Below, one piece after another: positions 51,415-60,689 of a stretch of DNA of 64,000 nucleotides. The stretch's first letter is position 1. Every line of letters begins with the position of its first letter. Made by a program: the position numbers and the translations under genes. The DNA is from Antarctobacter albus (lineage in GTDB: Bacteria > Pseudomonadota > Alphaproteobacteria > Rhodobacterales > Rhodobacteraceae), in the NCBI RefSeq assembly GCF_900101505.1, contig NZ_FMZI01000018.1, positions 1-64,000 of the forward strand, given 5' to 3'. Under the pieces are notes generated by a model that was not told where the DNA came from, did not search any database, and saw only the letters and a program-made list of their open reading frames with translations.

Positions 51415-51870
51415 ATGACGCTTTACGTCGACGCCGACGCCTGCCCGGTCAAGGCAGAGGCCGAAACCGTCGCCACCCGGCACAGGCTGGCGATGGTGCT
51501 GGTCGCCAACGGCGGGCTGCGCCCCTCGCGCAACCCGCTGGTCAGCCTGCAGATCGTCCCCGACGGCCCCGACGAGGCCGACAAGTGGATCGCCGACCGC
51601 GCCGGCCCCGGCGACGTGGTCATCACCAATGACATCCCCCTGGCCGCCAAATGCGTCGAGGCCGGCGCGCAGGTGCTGCGCCCGGACGGCTCTGCGCTGA
51701 CGCAGGCCAACATCGGCGCGCAACTGGCCATGCGCGACCTGATGAGCGATCTGCGCGCCGCCGATCCCTTTCGGCAGGGCTCGGGCAAGGGGTTTACAAA
51801 GGCCGACCGCAGCCGTTTCCTCGACGCATTGGAACGGGCCGTCCGGCAGGCAGGGAAAACAAGGACATGA
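51415..51870 (+). CDS. YaiI/YqxD family protein (UPF0178/DUF188)
   Basis: 151 residues starting [17 protein letters not shown], the family signature, followed by [33 protein letters not shown], consistent with a PIN-like nuclease fold. Function unproven. First gene of a four-gene coupled run; its stop overlaps the next start by 4 bp. Confidence 0.9.
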   Translation: MTLYVDADACPVKAEAETVATRHRLAMVLVANGGLRPSRNPLVSLQIVPDGPDEADKWIADRAGPGDVVITNDIPLAAKCVEAGAQVLRPDGSALTQANIGAQLAMRDLMSDLRAADPFRQGSGKGFTKADRSRFLDALERAVRQAGKTRT

Positions 51871-52487
51871 CCATCAAGGCGGTGATCTTCGACATCGGCA
51901 ACGTGCTGATCGAATGGCAGCCCGAACGTTACTACGACGCACGGATCGGCGAGGACCGGCGCCGCGCCATGTTCGCCCAACTGGACCTTCACGGCATGAA
52001 CGACGTGATCGACCGCGGCGGCGATTTTCGCGGCACGGTCTACGACTGGGCAGAGAAAACCCCGGAATGGGGCGAGGAAATCCGCCTCTGGCACGACGAC
52101 TGGCTGGAAATGGCGAAACCCGCCATTCCCCGTTCCGTCCGCGTGATGCGGGCGCTGCGGGCCAAAGGCACGCCGGTCCACGCGCTGACCAATTTCGGCA
52201 TCGGCACATGGGAAATCGCCACTCCGGCCTATGACTTCCTGAACGAATTCGATCAGGCTTTCGTCAGCGGCCACATGGGCGTCATCAAGCCCGAGCCCGA
52301 GATCTACCAACAGGTCGAAACGCAACTTGGCCTGCCCGGTCAGGCGCTGCTCTTTACCGACGACCGCGCCGACAACATCGCCGCCGCCGCCGCGCGCGGC
52401 TGGCACACCCATCATTTCACCGGACCCGACGGCTGGGCGCAAAGGCTCGTCGCCGAGGGCCTGCTGACTGAAAGCGAGGCGCAATGA
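51867..52487 (+). CDS. HAD-superfamily hydrolase
   Basis: 206 residues. HAD motifs: DIGNVLIEW (nucleophile Asp), HALTNFGIG (motif II), KPEPEIY (motif III) and FTDDRADNI (motif IV). Close to 2-haloacid dehalogenase/sugar phosphatase-type members; substrate unknown. ATG overlaps the previous stop (ATGA), and the end overlaps the next gene. Confidence 0.9.
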   Translation: MTIKAVIFDIGNVLIEWQPERYYDARIGEDRRRAMFAQLDLHGMNDVIDRGGDFRGTVYDWAEKTPEWGEEIRLWHDDWLEMAKPAIPRSVRVMRALRAKGTPVHALTNFGIGTWEIATPAYDFLNEFDQAFVSGHMGVIKPEPEIYQQVETQLGLPGQALLFTDDRADNIAAAAARGWHTHHFTGPDGWAQRLVAEGLLTESEAQ

Positions 52488-53392
52488 CCACCATCATCCC
52501 CTTCGAAGACGGCGAGAAAAACCTCGACTGGCTGGGCCTCGCGCGGGCTTTCGACGCGGGCCACCAGCGCCCCAAGGCGGAAATCGAGGATGTCTTTCTC
52601 TACCGCGGCAAGGACACGCTGCTGAATCGCTCGGCCTGGATCGACGGGCTGGGCATCGCGGTCAAGGCGGCCACGGTCTTTCCCGGCAACCCCGGTAAGG
52701 GCAAGCCGATGATCGGCGGCGCGGTGAACCTATTCGACGACGGTGACGGCAGCCTGAGCGCGGTGGTGGATTTCCACCTTGTCACCAAGTGGAAGACCGC
52801 AGGCGACAGTCTCTGCGCGGCGCTGAAACTGGCCCGCCCCGACAGCCGCAAGATCCTGATCGTCGGTGCGGGCACCGTGGGCGCATCGCTTCACCAGGCC
52901 TATTCCGCCGGTTTCCCCGAGGCCGAATTCACCGTCTGGAACCGCACCCCCGACAAGGCCCGCGCCTTCGCCGAAGAGCGCGGCATCGCCTGGGCCGAGG
53001 ATCTCGAACAGGCGGTGGGCGCTGCCGACATCGTCACCTCCGCCACCATGAGCACCAACCCCCTGCTGAAAGGCGACTGGTTCCGCCCCGGCCAGCACAT
53101 CGACCTGATCGGCGCCTACCGCCCCGACATGCGCGAGGCCGACGACACCGCCATCAAGCGCGCGCGGCTCTTTGTCGACAGCTACGACACCACGCTGGCC
53201 CATATCGGAGAGCTCAAGATCCCCTTCACCAACGGGCTGATCACCGGCCATGACATCGTCGCCGATTACTATGCGCCGGAACTCTTCCACCGCCGTAGCG
53301 ACGAAGAGATCACCCTGTTCAAGAACGGTGGCGGCGCCCATCTCGACCTGATGTGCGCGCGCTACATCCTCGACGCCTGGCAAGCGGCATGA
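52484..53392 (+). CDS. Ornithine cyclodeaminase/mu-crystallin family protein
   Basis: 302 residues. NAD-binding KILIVGAGTVGASLHQAYSAGFP and substrate residues in TVFPGNPGKGKPMIGGAVNLFD; these enzymes convert ornithine to proline or reduce cyclic imines. Which reaction applies here cannot be read from sequence. Start overlaps the HAD gene (ATGA). Confidence 0.88.
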   Translation: MTTIIPFEDGEKNLDWLGLARAFDAGHQRPKAEIEDVFLYRGKDTLLNRSAWIDGLGIAVKAATVFPGNPGKGKPMIGGAVNLFDDGDGSLSAVVDFHLVTKWKTAGDSLCAALKLARPDSRKILIVGAGTVGASLHQAYSAGFPEAEFTVWNRTPDKARAFAEERGIAWAEDLEQAVGAADIVTSATMSTNPLLKGDWFRPGQHIDLIGAYRPDMREADDTAIKRARLFVDSYDTTLAHIGELKIPFTNGLITGHDIVADYYAPELFHRRSDEEITLFKNGGGAHLDLMCARYILDAWQAA

Positions 53393-54303
53393 CCCTGCTC
53401 GGCGGCGCGCTGGCGCTTGCCGCGCTCGGCGCCGCCGCTCTGCCCGCCTGGCGCGAAACCCGCCGCCAAAGGACCCCCGACCTGCAGATCAGCGCCCCCG
53501 GGCAATTCGCCGTACTGTCTCAGGGGCGCACCCACTACCAGTGGTCCGGCCCCGAGGACGCCCCGGTCGTCGTCTGCGTCCACGGGTTGACCACCCCTTC
53601 CTTCGTCTGGCGCGGGTTGATCCCGCACCTGACCGCCGCAGGCGCACGGGTACTCAGCTACGATCTCTACGGGCGCGGCTTTTCCGACGCGCCGCGCGGC
53701 CGCCAGACCGGCGCCTTCTTCACCCGGCAACTGTCCGACCTGCTGGAGCATGAGGGGATCGACACCCCCGTGACCCTTGTGGGCTACTCGATGGGCGGCG
53801 CCATCGTCACCTGCTTTGCCGCCGCGCATCCGGACCGCGTGCACCGGTTGGCCCTCGTGGCGCCCGCCGGCATGGGCCACGATCTCGGGCCGATCGCCCG
53901 CTTCAACACCGGCGTGCCTCTCCTGGGCGACTGGCTCTTCCACATGGGCTATCCCCGCCAGTTACGCGCGGGCATCGAGGCAGAGCGCGCCCTGCCCTCT
54001 TCGGTTCAGGGGATCGCGGACCTGCAACTGGCCCAGCTCGACCGGCGCGGTTTACTGCGTTCGGTGTTGTCCTCGCTGCGCGGCGTTCTGCGCGCGCCCC
54101 TGCAAGAGGAACACCGGAAAATCGCCGGGGCCGGAATCCCCGTCACGGCGGTCTGGGGCCGCGAGGACAAGGTGATCCCGCTCAGTGCCCTGGCAACGCT
54201 GACCCAGTGGAACCGCACCGCCCGGCAAGAGGTCATCGACGGCGCCGGCCACGGCCTCACCTATACCCACACGGATCAACTCGCCCGCGCGCTCGACCTC
54301 TGA
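53389..54303 (+). CDS. Alpha/beta hydrolase, membrane-anchored or exported
   Basis: 304 residues: an N-terminal hydrophobic segment (LLGGALALAALGAAALPAW), then HGLTTPSFVWRGLIPHL (oxyanion loop), GYSMGGAIV (nucleophile elbow), GREDKVIP (Asp) and GAGHGLTYTH (His). A generic esterase or lipase-like enzyme. ATG 53389 overlaps the previous stop by 4 bp. Confidence 0.88.
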   Translation: MTLLGGALALAALGAAALPAWRETRRQRTPDLQISAPGQFAVLSQGRTHYQWSGPEDAPVVVCVHGLTTPSFVWRGLIPHLTAAGARVLSYDLYGRGFSDAPRGRQTGAFFTRQLSDLLEHEGIDTPVTLVGYSMGGAIVTCFAAAHPDRVHRLALVAPAGMGHDLGPIARFNTGVPLLGDWLFHMGYPRQLRAGIEAERALPSSVQGIADLQLAQLDRRGLLRSVLSSLRGVLRAPLQEEHRKIAGAGIPVTAVWGREDKVIPLSALATLTQWNRTARQEVIDGAGHGLTYTHTDQLARALDL

Positions 54304-54379
54304 CCACCCGGCGTTTCTTTGGGCCAAAAATACCTCCGGGGGAGGCTCGCAGAGCCGGGGGGCAGCGCCCCCCTTGTCC

Positions 54380-55621
54380 TCAGGCCGTCACAGGCACTGG
54401 CAACGCCCGGTTTTCCCGGATCGGCAGGTGCACCAGCGCGCTCAACGCTCCTACGCCCACGCCGATCCACCAGACCATCGTGTAATCCCCGGTCGCGTCA
54501 TACAGCCGCCCGCCCAGCCAGACCCCCAGGAACCCGCCGACCTGGTGGCTGAAGAAGACGACGCCATACAGCGTGCCCATGTAGCGCAGCCCGTAAAGAT
54601 GCGCGACCAGGCCAGAGGTCAGCGGCACCGTCGCCAGCCAGAGCGAGCCCATCACCGCCGAAAAGACCAGAACGCTGCCCGGGGTGATCGGCATCAGGAT
54701 AAAGGCCGCGGCGACCACCGTGCGCGCGGTATAGATCAGCGCCAGCAGGTACTTGCGCGGAAAGAGATTGCCCAGCCAGCCCGCCGTCAGCGTCCCGGCG
54801 ATGTTGAACAGCCCGATCAGTGCGATCGAGGCTGCCCCCAGCGCAGAGGTCGTCGTCACCCCCAGCGAATGCAGCGTGCCGCCCACGGCGATCGGCCCGC
54901 ACATCTCCGTCACCAGCGCCGGGAAATGCGCCGTGATGAAGGCCAGCTGGTAGCCGCAGGAAAAGAACCCGATGAAGATCAGCGAGAAAGAGGGATCGCG
55001 GAACGCCCGGCGCAGAATCACGCCCATGCTTTCCTCGATCTCGGTTTTCGAGGCCGCCGGCGCCCGCATCAGGGGCAGGGTCAGCAGCACCGCCAGGATC
55101 GCGCCGGCAAAGACGAAAAACACCATCTGCCAGGCCATCAGCGACAGCAGCGCCTCGGCCACCGGCGCGCCAACCACCTGCCCGGCGCTGCCCGCCGCCG
55201 TGGCAATCGCCAGCGACATCGACCGGTTCTCGGCGCTGGACGCCCGGCCCACCACCGCCAGGATCACACCGAAGCCGGTGCCCGCGATACCGAAGCCCAC
55301 CAGCACCTCCAGCGCCTGCAGCGAAAACGGGTCACTCGACAGGCCCGACAGCACCAGCCCGATGGCGTACATCACCGCGCCCAGGATGATGGCCACCCGG
55401 TCGCCCAGCCGCTCGGCAAAGGCGCCGAACAGCGGCTGGCCGATGCCCCAGGCCAGGTTCTGGATCGCGATGGCCAGGCTGAACTCGGCCCGCGCCCAGC
55501 CGAACTCCTCGGCGATGGGGATCTGGAAGACCCCGAAACTGGCCCGGACGGCAAAGCTGACAAGGATGATGATGCAGCCGACGATCAGGACCGGGGTGAA
55601 AAGCGGGGCACGGGACGACAT
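54380..55621 (-). CDS. MFS transporter
   Basis: 413 residues with twelve predicted helices, an MFS loop GERLGDRVAIILGAV-like motif (here FAERLGDRVAIILGA) and a central cytoplasmic loop near residue 200. Resembles monocarboxylate or oxalate/formate-type antiporters. Start ATG 55621 has a GGAG site. Substrate unknown. Convergent with the hydrolase gene. Confidence 0.88.
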   Translation of the reverse strand: MSSRAPLFTPVLIVGCIIILVSFAVRASFGVFQIPIAEEFGWARAEFSLAIAIQNLAWGIGQPLFGAFAERLGDRVAIILGAVMYAIGLVLSGLSSDPFSLQALEVLVGFGIAGTGFGVILAVVGRASSAENRSMSLAIATAAGSAGQVVGAPVAEALLSLMAWQMVFFVFAGAILAVLLTLPLMRAPAASKTEIEESMGVILRRAFRDPSFSLIFIGFFSCGYQLAFITAHFPALVTEMCGPIAVGGTLHSLGVTTTSALGAASIALIGLFNIAGTLTAGWLGNLFPRKYLLALIYTARTVVAAAFILMPITPGSVLVFSAVMGSLWLATVPLTSGLVAHLYGLRYMGTLYGVVFFSHQVGGFLGVWLGGRLYDATGDYTMVWWIGVGVGALSALVHLPIRENRALPVPVTA

Positions 55622-55711
55622 GATAAAAACTCCGGAACACGGGCGCCGAGAAGTCGCCCGTTCGACGCCCGGCGTCAAACTCGAATGCGTGATGGTTCGG
55701 TTCAGAATTCC

Positions 55712-56428
55712 TTATGCGTCGCCGCGCCAGCCGGTCAGCCGCGCGCCGCCGGTCAGGTGATCGACAAGATCGCTGGCCCGCACCTCCGGGTCCTCGGTCT
55801 CCGCGATCCGTGCCAGTGCCCGGTCACGCAGGGCGGCAGGCGTCTCCTCGAAGGAAATGCCCACCTCGCCCTCGCCTTCGCAGAGCGCCGGCAGGCCCAG
55901 GACCGGGCGCAGATCCTGCACCTGCGATCCGGTGAGATCCAGCACCGCCAGCTCCGGCAGCCCCTTCAGCGGCGACAGGTCCGTCACCCCGGTGCGCCGG
56001 ATCGACAGCTGGCGCAGCCCCCGGCACCGCGCAAGGGGTGACAGGTCGGTGACGGCGGTGCCGTCCAGCCACAGCTCTTGCAACCGCCCTAGGCCCGCCA
56101 GGGGCGACAGCTCCACGACCTCCGTTCCCTCCAGGAACAGGTTGCGCAGGTGGGTCATGCCCGACAGCGGCGACAGGTCCGTGACCGGCGTGCCCCGCAG
56201 GTCCAGCTTCTCCATCCGGGTCAGGCGGGCCAGCGGCGCCAGGTCGGTGATCCGCGTGCCTTCCAGGTCCAGCCAGGTGATCCAGTCCAGCCGACCCAGC
56301 CAGTCGGGCAGCTCTGCCAGGAACCAGGGGTTCGAGAGGTTGAGAAAGGACAGGCCGTCGCGGCGGTTCATCTTGACGTGCTGCAGCACCTCGCGCAGCT
56401 CATCCGCCAGCCGTTCCTCGTCCTCCAT
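55712..56428 (-). CDS. Leucine-rich repeat protein
   Basis: 238 residues with about six leucine-rich repeats of 22 residues (residues 48-175), each carrying the internalin-like pattern LxxLxLxGTxVTDLSPLxxL. No signal peptide or membrane helix is visible, so the protein seems cytoplasmic. The C-terminal 50 residues are acidic. Such LRR proteins mediate protein contacts; the partner is unknown. It lies upstream of and divergent from zapE, and its start precedes the MFS gene on the same strand. Confidence 0.85.
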   Translation of the reverse strand: MEDEERLADELREVLQHVKMNRRDGLSFLNLSNPWFLAELPDWLGRLDWITWLDLEGTRITDLAPLARLTRMEKLDLRGTPVTDLSPLSGMTHLRNLFLEGTEVVELSPLAGLGRLQELWLDGTAVTDLSPLARCRGLRQLSIRRTGVTDLSPLKGLPELAVLDLTGSQVQDLRPVLGLPALCEGEGEVGISFEETPAALRDRALARIAETEDPEVRASDLVDHLTGGARLTGWRGDA

Positions 56429-56541
56429 CCGCGTCCCCCCTGCCTGTCACCGCCACCGAGCGACCCTGCCACGCCGCCCTGTCCCCCCGCAAGCTGCACG
56501 GCGCCTCTACACAAGGCCCCGCGCATTGGCTATGCGAGGGC

Positions 56542-57597
56542 ATGGCCACTGTCACAGACGTCTACCAATCCCGCGTCGCGTCGGGAAAGATCAAGCCGGA
56601 CGAGGCGCAGACCGCCGTCCTGCCCGAACTGGAACGGCTGCGCACCGATCTGGCGCAGCCGGTCAAGCGCGGCTTTTTCCGCAAGACCATCGAGGCGCCG
56701 CAGGGCCTGTACCTCTGGGGCGGCGTCGGCCGGGGCAAGTCCATGCTGATGGATCTCTTTGTCGACACGCTGGACGTGCCCGCGCGCCGGGTGCATTTCC
56801 ACGCCTTCATGCAAGAGGTCCAGGCCGCGATTCACGCCCTGCGCAGCCAGGGCGCCGAGGACCCGATCAAGCCCGTCGCCAAGGACATCAGCGACAAGGT
56901 GCGCGTGCTGGCCTTTGACGAGATGCAGATCACCGACATCGCCGACGCGATGATCGTGGGCCGCCTGTTCGAGGCGCTGTTCGACGGCGGCACCACCGTC
57001 GTCACCACCTCGAACCGCTTGCCGGACGATCTCTACAAGGATGGCCTGAACCGGCAGTTGTTCCTGCCCTTCATCGCCTTCCTCAAGGAGCGCATGGTGG
57101 TGCGCGAGCTGGCCTCGGACCGCGACCACCGGCAAGACCGGCTGGCCGGCGCGCAGGTCTTTTTCACCCCCGCCAATGCCGAGGCCCGCAGCCAGATCGA
57201 CGCCCTGTGGGAAGAGCTGACTCACGGACTTGAGGAAACCCTGACCCTGCACGTCAAGGGCCGCGAGGTGGAACTGCCGCGCTATCACAACGGTGTCGCG
57301 CGGGCCTCCTTCTTTGACCTCTGCGGCCGGATGCTGGGCCCCGCCGACTATCTCAAGCTGGCCGAAAGCGTGCGGGTCCTGATCATCGAGAACATCCCGC
57401 AACTGTCGCGACGCAACTTCAACGAGGCCAAGCGTTTCGTCACCTTGATCGACACGCTCTACGAGGCGCGGGTCAAGCTGATCGCCTCTGCCGCCGCGCA
57501 GCCAGAAATGCTCTACGTCGAAGGCGAGGGCAGTTTCGAGTTCGAACGCACCGCCAGCCGCCTGCGCGAGATGCAGGCCGCCGAATGGTCCACCTGA
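56542..57597 (+). CDS. zapE: Cell division protein ZapE (AFG1-like ATPase)
   Basis: 351 residues. Walker A GGVGRGKSM (60-68), Walker B LAFDEMQITD, and GTTVVTTSNRLPDDLY sensor region. ZapE associates with the FtsZ ring and with inner-membrane protein turnover. Full length. Confidence 0.93.
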   Translation: MATVTDVYQSRVASGKIKPDEAQTAVLPELERLRTDLAQPVKRGFFRKTIEAPQGLYLWGGVGRGKSMLMDLFVDTLDVPARRVHFHAFMQEVQAAIHALRSQGAEDPIKPVAKDISDKVRVLAFDEMQITDIADAMIVGRLFEALFDGGTTVVTTSNRLPDDLYKDGLNRQLFLPFIAFLKERMVVRELASDRDHRQDRLAGAQVFFTPANAEARSQIDALWEELTHGLEETLTLHVKGREVELPRYHNGVARASFFDLCGRMLGPADYLKLAESVRVLIIENIPQLSRRNFNEAKRFVTLIDTLYEARVKLIASAAAQPEMLYVEGEGSFEFERTASRLREMQAAEWST

Positions 57598-57626
57598 CAG
57601 AGGTCCCCCCAAGGGCGCAAAAAAAT

Positions 57627-57647
57627 GGGGCCGGCAGAACCGGCCCC
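57627..57647. terminator. Terminator between zapE and the LysM gene
   Basis: GGGGCCGG (57627-57634) pairs with CCGGCCCC (57640-57647), loop of 5 bases, preceded by an A-run on the left. It serves the LysM gene on the minus strand (T-run there) and possibly zapE. Confidence 0.75.
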
Positions 57648-57683
57648 AGTCTTATGCTCGTTGCTTGCCTGTAGTCTTCTTGG

Positions 57684-58529
57684 TCACAAAACCGGGATGG
57701 TCAGTTGCTGGCCCACCCGGATCTTGTCCGGAGTGGTGATCTTGTCGCGGTTGGCATCGTAGATCACCGTGTACTGCATCGTGTCGCCGTAAAAGCGGTA
57801 GGAAATCGCCGCCAGGCTGTCGCCCGGCTGCACCGTATAGACCTCGGCCCGGGCAAGGGAACGGGCACGGGGCCGCGTCACCTCCGGCTCGGCCCCCACC
57901 AGCCCGCTGTCCGCCGGAACCTTGGTCGCCCCCACCGAGCGTTGCACCAGGGTCGCCAGCAGGGTCGTCGTGTCCACCTTGCCGTCCGAGGTGATCAGCG
58001 CCTCGGGCACCGCGATCCGGCCGCTGTCGCGCGCCTCGTTCAGCAGCGCGTCCAGGTAGGCATCTGATTGCCCCTGCCGCAGGGCTTGCACCACCAGCGT
58101 CTGCAGATCGCCGGAGTCCGGCGCACCGGCGCCCTTGGCACCGCCGGTCAGGTTGGCCAACACGTCCTGCGTCATGGCCATCAGCGCATCCCCCTCGGCA
58201 CCCGCCGCCGGGGCCTTGCCCAGTTCGGACAAGAGCGCGGTCGTGAACGCCGGATCACCCGCCGGCGCCTGCGAGGCCTTGACCGCCGCCGCAATCGCCA
58301 GCGCCGGGTTCACTTGCGGTGTCGGAGCCGGGGCCGTGCCCGCCGCCTGCGGCGCCTCGACCGACCGGGCCAGAGCGCGCGGCAACGGATCCGGCGCCGT
58401 CGCGGCGCGTGTCACCATGTCCGGCTCTGCCGCCATCCGGTCACGGATATGCGCGGCCCCCGGCTGGAACACGATCAGGGCGGCGGTCACGGCCACGAAC
58501 GCGATGCTGAACAGGATGATCCGGATCAT
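57684..58529 (-). CDS. LysM-domain protein, membrane-anchored
   Basis: 281 residues: an N-terminal membrane helix (IRIILFSIAFVAVTAALIVF), a long Ala/Pro-rich region and a C-terminal LysM domain (residues 232-281; VYTVQPGDSLAAISYRFYGDTMQYTVIYDANRDKI) that binds peptidoglycan. It is probably anchored in the inner membrane with the LysM facing the wall. Typical of Rhodobacteraceae proteins of this type; function undetermined. Confidence 0.88.
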   Translation of the reverse strand: MIRIILFSIAFVAVTAALIVFQPGAAHIRDRMAAEPDMVTRAATAPDPLPRALARSVEAPQAAGTAPAPTPQVNPALAIAAAVKASQAPAGDPAFTTALLSELGKAPAAGAEGDALMAMTQDVLANLTGGAKGAGAPDSGDLQTLVVQALRQGQSDAYLDALLNEARDSGRIAVPEALITSDGKVDTTTLLATLVQRSVGATKVPADSGLVGAEPEVTRPRARSLARAEVYTVQPGDSLAAISYRFYGDTMQYTVIYDANRDKITTPDKIRVGQQLTIPVL

Positions 58530-58557
58530 CTGGCGCCCCCTCCCCCTTGCACGGCCA

Positions 58558-59187
58558 TCAGGCCGGAACCTTGACGGTCAGGCCCAGGAGCAGCCACAGC
58601 TGCATCCCGCCGCGATAGTACTGGATCTTCTCGGGCGGATAGCCCGCGTCGGTCAGGTTGCGGATCGCGCGCGGGCTCTGGTCGCACCACGGCCCGTTGC
58701 AGAACATCAGCAGGTCCAGCGCATCCGAGAAATCCCAGCGACTGCCCAGCCTGCGGGCGCCCAGCGCCTCCAGGATCTGGTCACGGTAGGGGTTTTCCGG
58801 CTCCAGCGTCGAAAAGGGCACATTGACCGCCCCCGGGATCGTGCCCTTGGCGAACCATTCCGGCAGCCGGCTGTCGATCAGCAGGCCCGACCCCTTGGAC
58901 ACCTTGGTTTCCAGGAAATCCATCACCTCGATCTCGCCCACGGTGGTCACGCCCTTGCCGGCGGAAATCGGGTGGATGCAGAACGGGGGACAGGGCCGCG
59001 AGGTCTTGGTGAATTCGGTTTCCAGCCGGTGTGAGGTATCCTGGATGCGCTCGATCACGATGTTCTCGCCGTTGACCCAGATCGACCGATAGGCCGCGTC
59101 CGGCGTGATCTTGACGTCCTGGGCAAGGGCGGGCGCGGCAAGCAGACAGAGTCCGAGCGCAAATGCGCGGCGCATTTTGTGCAGCAT
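58558..59187 (-). CDS. Exported rhodanese-like protein
   Basis: 209 residues with a signal peptide (MRRAFALGLCLLAAPALA) and a rhodanese domain whose active site is MFCNGPWCDQSPRAI, the CxxxxC variant seen in PQQ-linked and thiol-related exported rhodaneses. The SRLPEWFAKGTIPGAVNVPF segment is the other family motif. ATG 59187 has GGGGA upstream; an ATG at 59175 would start at the signal peptide itself. Confidence 0.82.
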   Translation of the reverse strand: MLHKMRRAFALGLCLLAAPALAQDVKITPDAAYRSIWVNGENIVIERIQDTSHRLETEFTKTSRPCPPFCIHPISAGKGVTTVGEIEVMDFLETKVSKGSGLLIDSRLPEWFAKGTIPGAVNVPFSTLEPENPYRDQILEALGARRLGSRWDFSDALDLLMFCNGPWCDQSPRAIRNLTDAGYPPEKIQYYRGGMQLWLLLGLTVKVPA

Positions 59188-59210
59188 TTCGAATTGTCCC
59201 CAAGATACGG

Positions 59211-59237
59211 CGAAACACGTCATCCCCGTGTGTTTCG
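59211..59237. promoter_or_regulatory. Inverted repeat upstream of the exported rhodanese gene
   Basis: CGAAACAC (59211-59218) and GTGTTTCG (59230-59237), 8-bp arms with an 11-base spacer, 24 bases before the rhodanese ATG. Could be an operator or a 5' hairpin. Confidence 0.4.
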
Positions 59238-59325
59238 GCGTGGCAGCTTGGGCAAATATAGGCAAAGCGCTGCGAATCAGTCAAGACAAAGTGATTCGCG
59301 GTCTACAACTTTCTGGGGAAATCAA

Positions 59326-59349
59326 GCCGAATCAAGAACCTGATTCGGC
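59326..59349. terminator. Hairpin after folC
   Basis: GCCGAATCA (59326-59334) and TGATTCGGC (59341-59349), perfect 9-bp stem and 6-base loop, 29 bases past the folC stop on the minus strand. No T-run. Confidence 0.55.
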
Positions 59350-59377
59350 GTGATCCGTGGCGGCACATGCCGCCGTG

Positions 59378-60661
59378 TCAGCTCATCCCGTCGCGCAGGA
59401 CGGAGCCGGCCAGGTACAGCGATCCGCAGATCAGCACCCTTGCCTCTGGCGTCTCTGCCACGATGGCCCGCAGGGCCGCGCCCACGTCCTCGGCCATCAA
59501 GGCCCGGTGGCCCGAGTCCGCAGCCATGCGGGCGGTGTCCTCGGCGGACAGGGTGTTGGCCTCGCCGGGGATGTTCACCGCCGTCAGGCTGTCCGCCACC
59601 GCCGCCAGCGGGGTCAGGAAGCCGCGCGCATCCTTGGTGTTCAGCATCCCGCAGATCAGGTGGGTCGGACGTTCTGGCAAGCCGCCCAGGTGCGCGGCCA
59701 GCGCCTTGCCTGCCGCCGGGTTGTGCCCGCCGTCCAGCCACAACTCCGCCTCGGGCGCCATCTCGGCCAGCGGCCCCTGCCGCAGCCGTTGCATCCGCGC
59801 GGGCCAGGTCGCCTGGGTCATGGCGCCTTCAAAAGCCGCCTCGCCCAGCCCCAAGTGCCGCAGCACCGCCAGCGCCGCGCCCGCATTCTCGATCTGGTGG
59901 GCGCCCGGCAGAGCCGGCATTGGCAGGTCCAGCAGGCCGTTCTCGTCCTGGAACACCAGCCGTCCGCGCTCTTCCCAGGCGTGCCAGTGCTGCCCCTGCG
60001 CCAGCAAGGGCGCGCCCAGCGCCTCGGCCCGCGCCTCGATCACCTCCAGCGCCTCGTCCGGTTGCGGGCCGACCACGCAGGGCACGCCGCGCTTGATGAT
60101 CCCGGCCTTTTCCCCGGCGATCCGCGCCAGCGTGTCGCCCAGGTACTGTTCATGGTCCATCGAGATCGGCGTGATCACCGTCGCCGCCGGACGCGCCACC
60201 ACGTTGGTTGCGTCCAGGCGCCCGCCCAGCCCGGTTTCCAGCAGAACGTAATCCGCCGGAACCCGGCTCATCGCCAGGATGGCGGCGCAGGTCGTGATCT
60301 CGAAATAGGTGATCGACGCGCCGCCATTGGCACTCACGCATTCATCCAGAACCTCGGTCAGGGCCTGTTCGGAAATCAGCTCGCCGCGCAGGCGGATGCG
60401 TTCGTGGAACCGCGCCAAATGCGGCGAGGTATAGGCGTGGCAGGTCTGCCCCGCCGCCTCGATCCCGGCGCGGATCATGGCCTGGGTCGATCCCTTGCCA
60501 TTGGTGCCCGCCAGGTGGATCACCGGCGGCAGTTTTTCCTCCGGGTGGCCCAGGGCCTCCAGCAGCTGCCAGACCCGGTCAAGCGTCAGGTCGATGATCT
60601 TGGGATGCAGCGTCATCATGCGCTGCAGCAACTGGTCGGACCCAGGCGCGGCTACGGTCAT
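59378..60661 (-). CDS. folC: Bifunctional dihydrofolate/folylpolyglutamate synthase
   Basis: 427 residues; P-loop GTNGKGST (52-59), [13 protein letters not shown], and the C-terminal [12 protein letters not shown] motif. Adds glutamates to folates. 28 bases after accD on the same strand, a very common pairing. Confidence 0.95.
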   Translation of the reverse strand: MTVAAPGSDQLLQRMMTLHPKIIDLTLDRVWQLLEALGHPEEKLPPVIHLAGTNGKGSTQAMIRAGIEAAGQTCHAYTSPHLARFHERIRLRGELISEQALTEVLDECVSANGGASITYFEITTCAAILAMSRVPADYVLLETGLGGRLDATNVVARPAATVITPISMDHEQYLGDTLARIAGEKAGIIKRGVPCVVGPQPDEALEVIEARAEALGAPLLAQGQHWHAWEERGRLVFQDENGLLDLPMPALPGAHQIENAGAALAVLRHLGLGEAAFEGAMTQATWPARMQRLRQGPLAEMAPEAELWLDGGHNPAAGKALAAHLGGLPERPTHLICGMLNTKDARGFLTPLAAVADSLTAVNIPGEANTLSAEDTARMAADSGHRALMAEDVGAALRAIVAETPEARVLICGSLYLAGSVLRDGMS

Positions 60662-60689
60662 CTTGGGAGAACCTATCGAAAGGCGGAGA

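Noticed and set aside
49609-51723. A 704-codon open frame on the minus strand
   Set aside because: It opposes tetR, fghA and the DUF188 gene, each with clear motifs; a shadow frame caused by high GC content.
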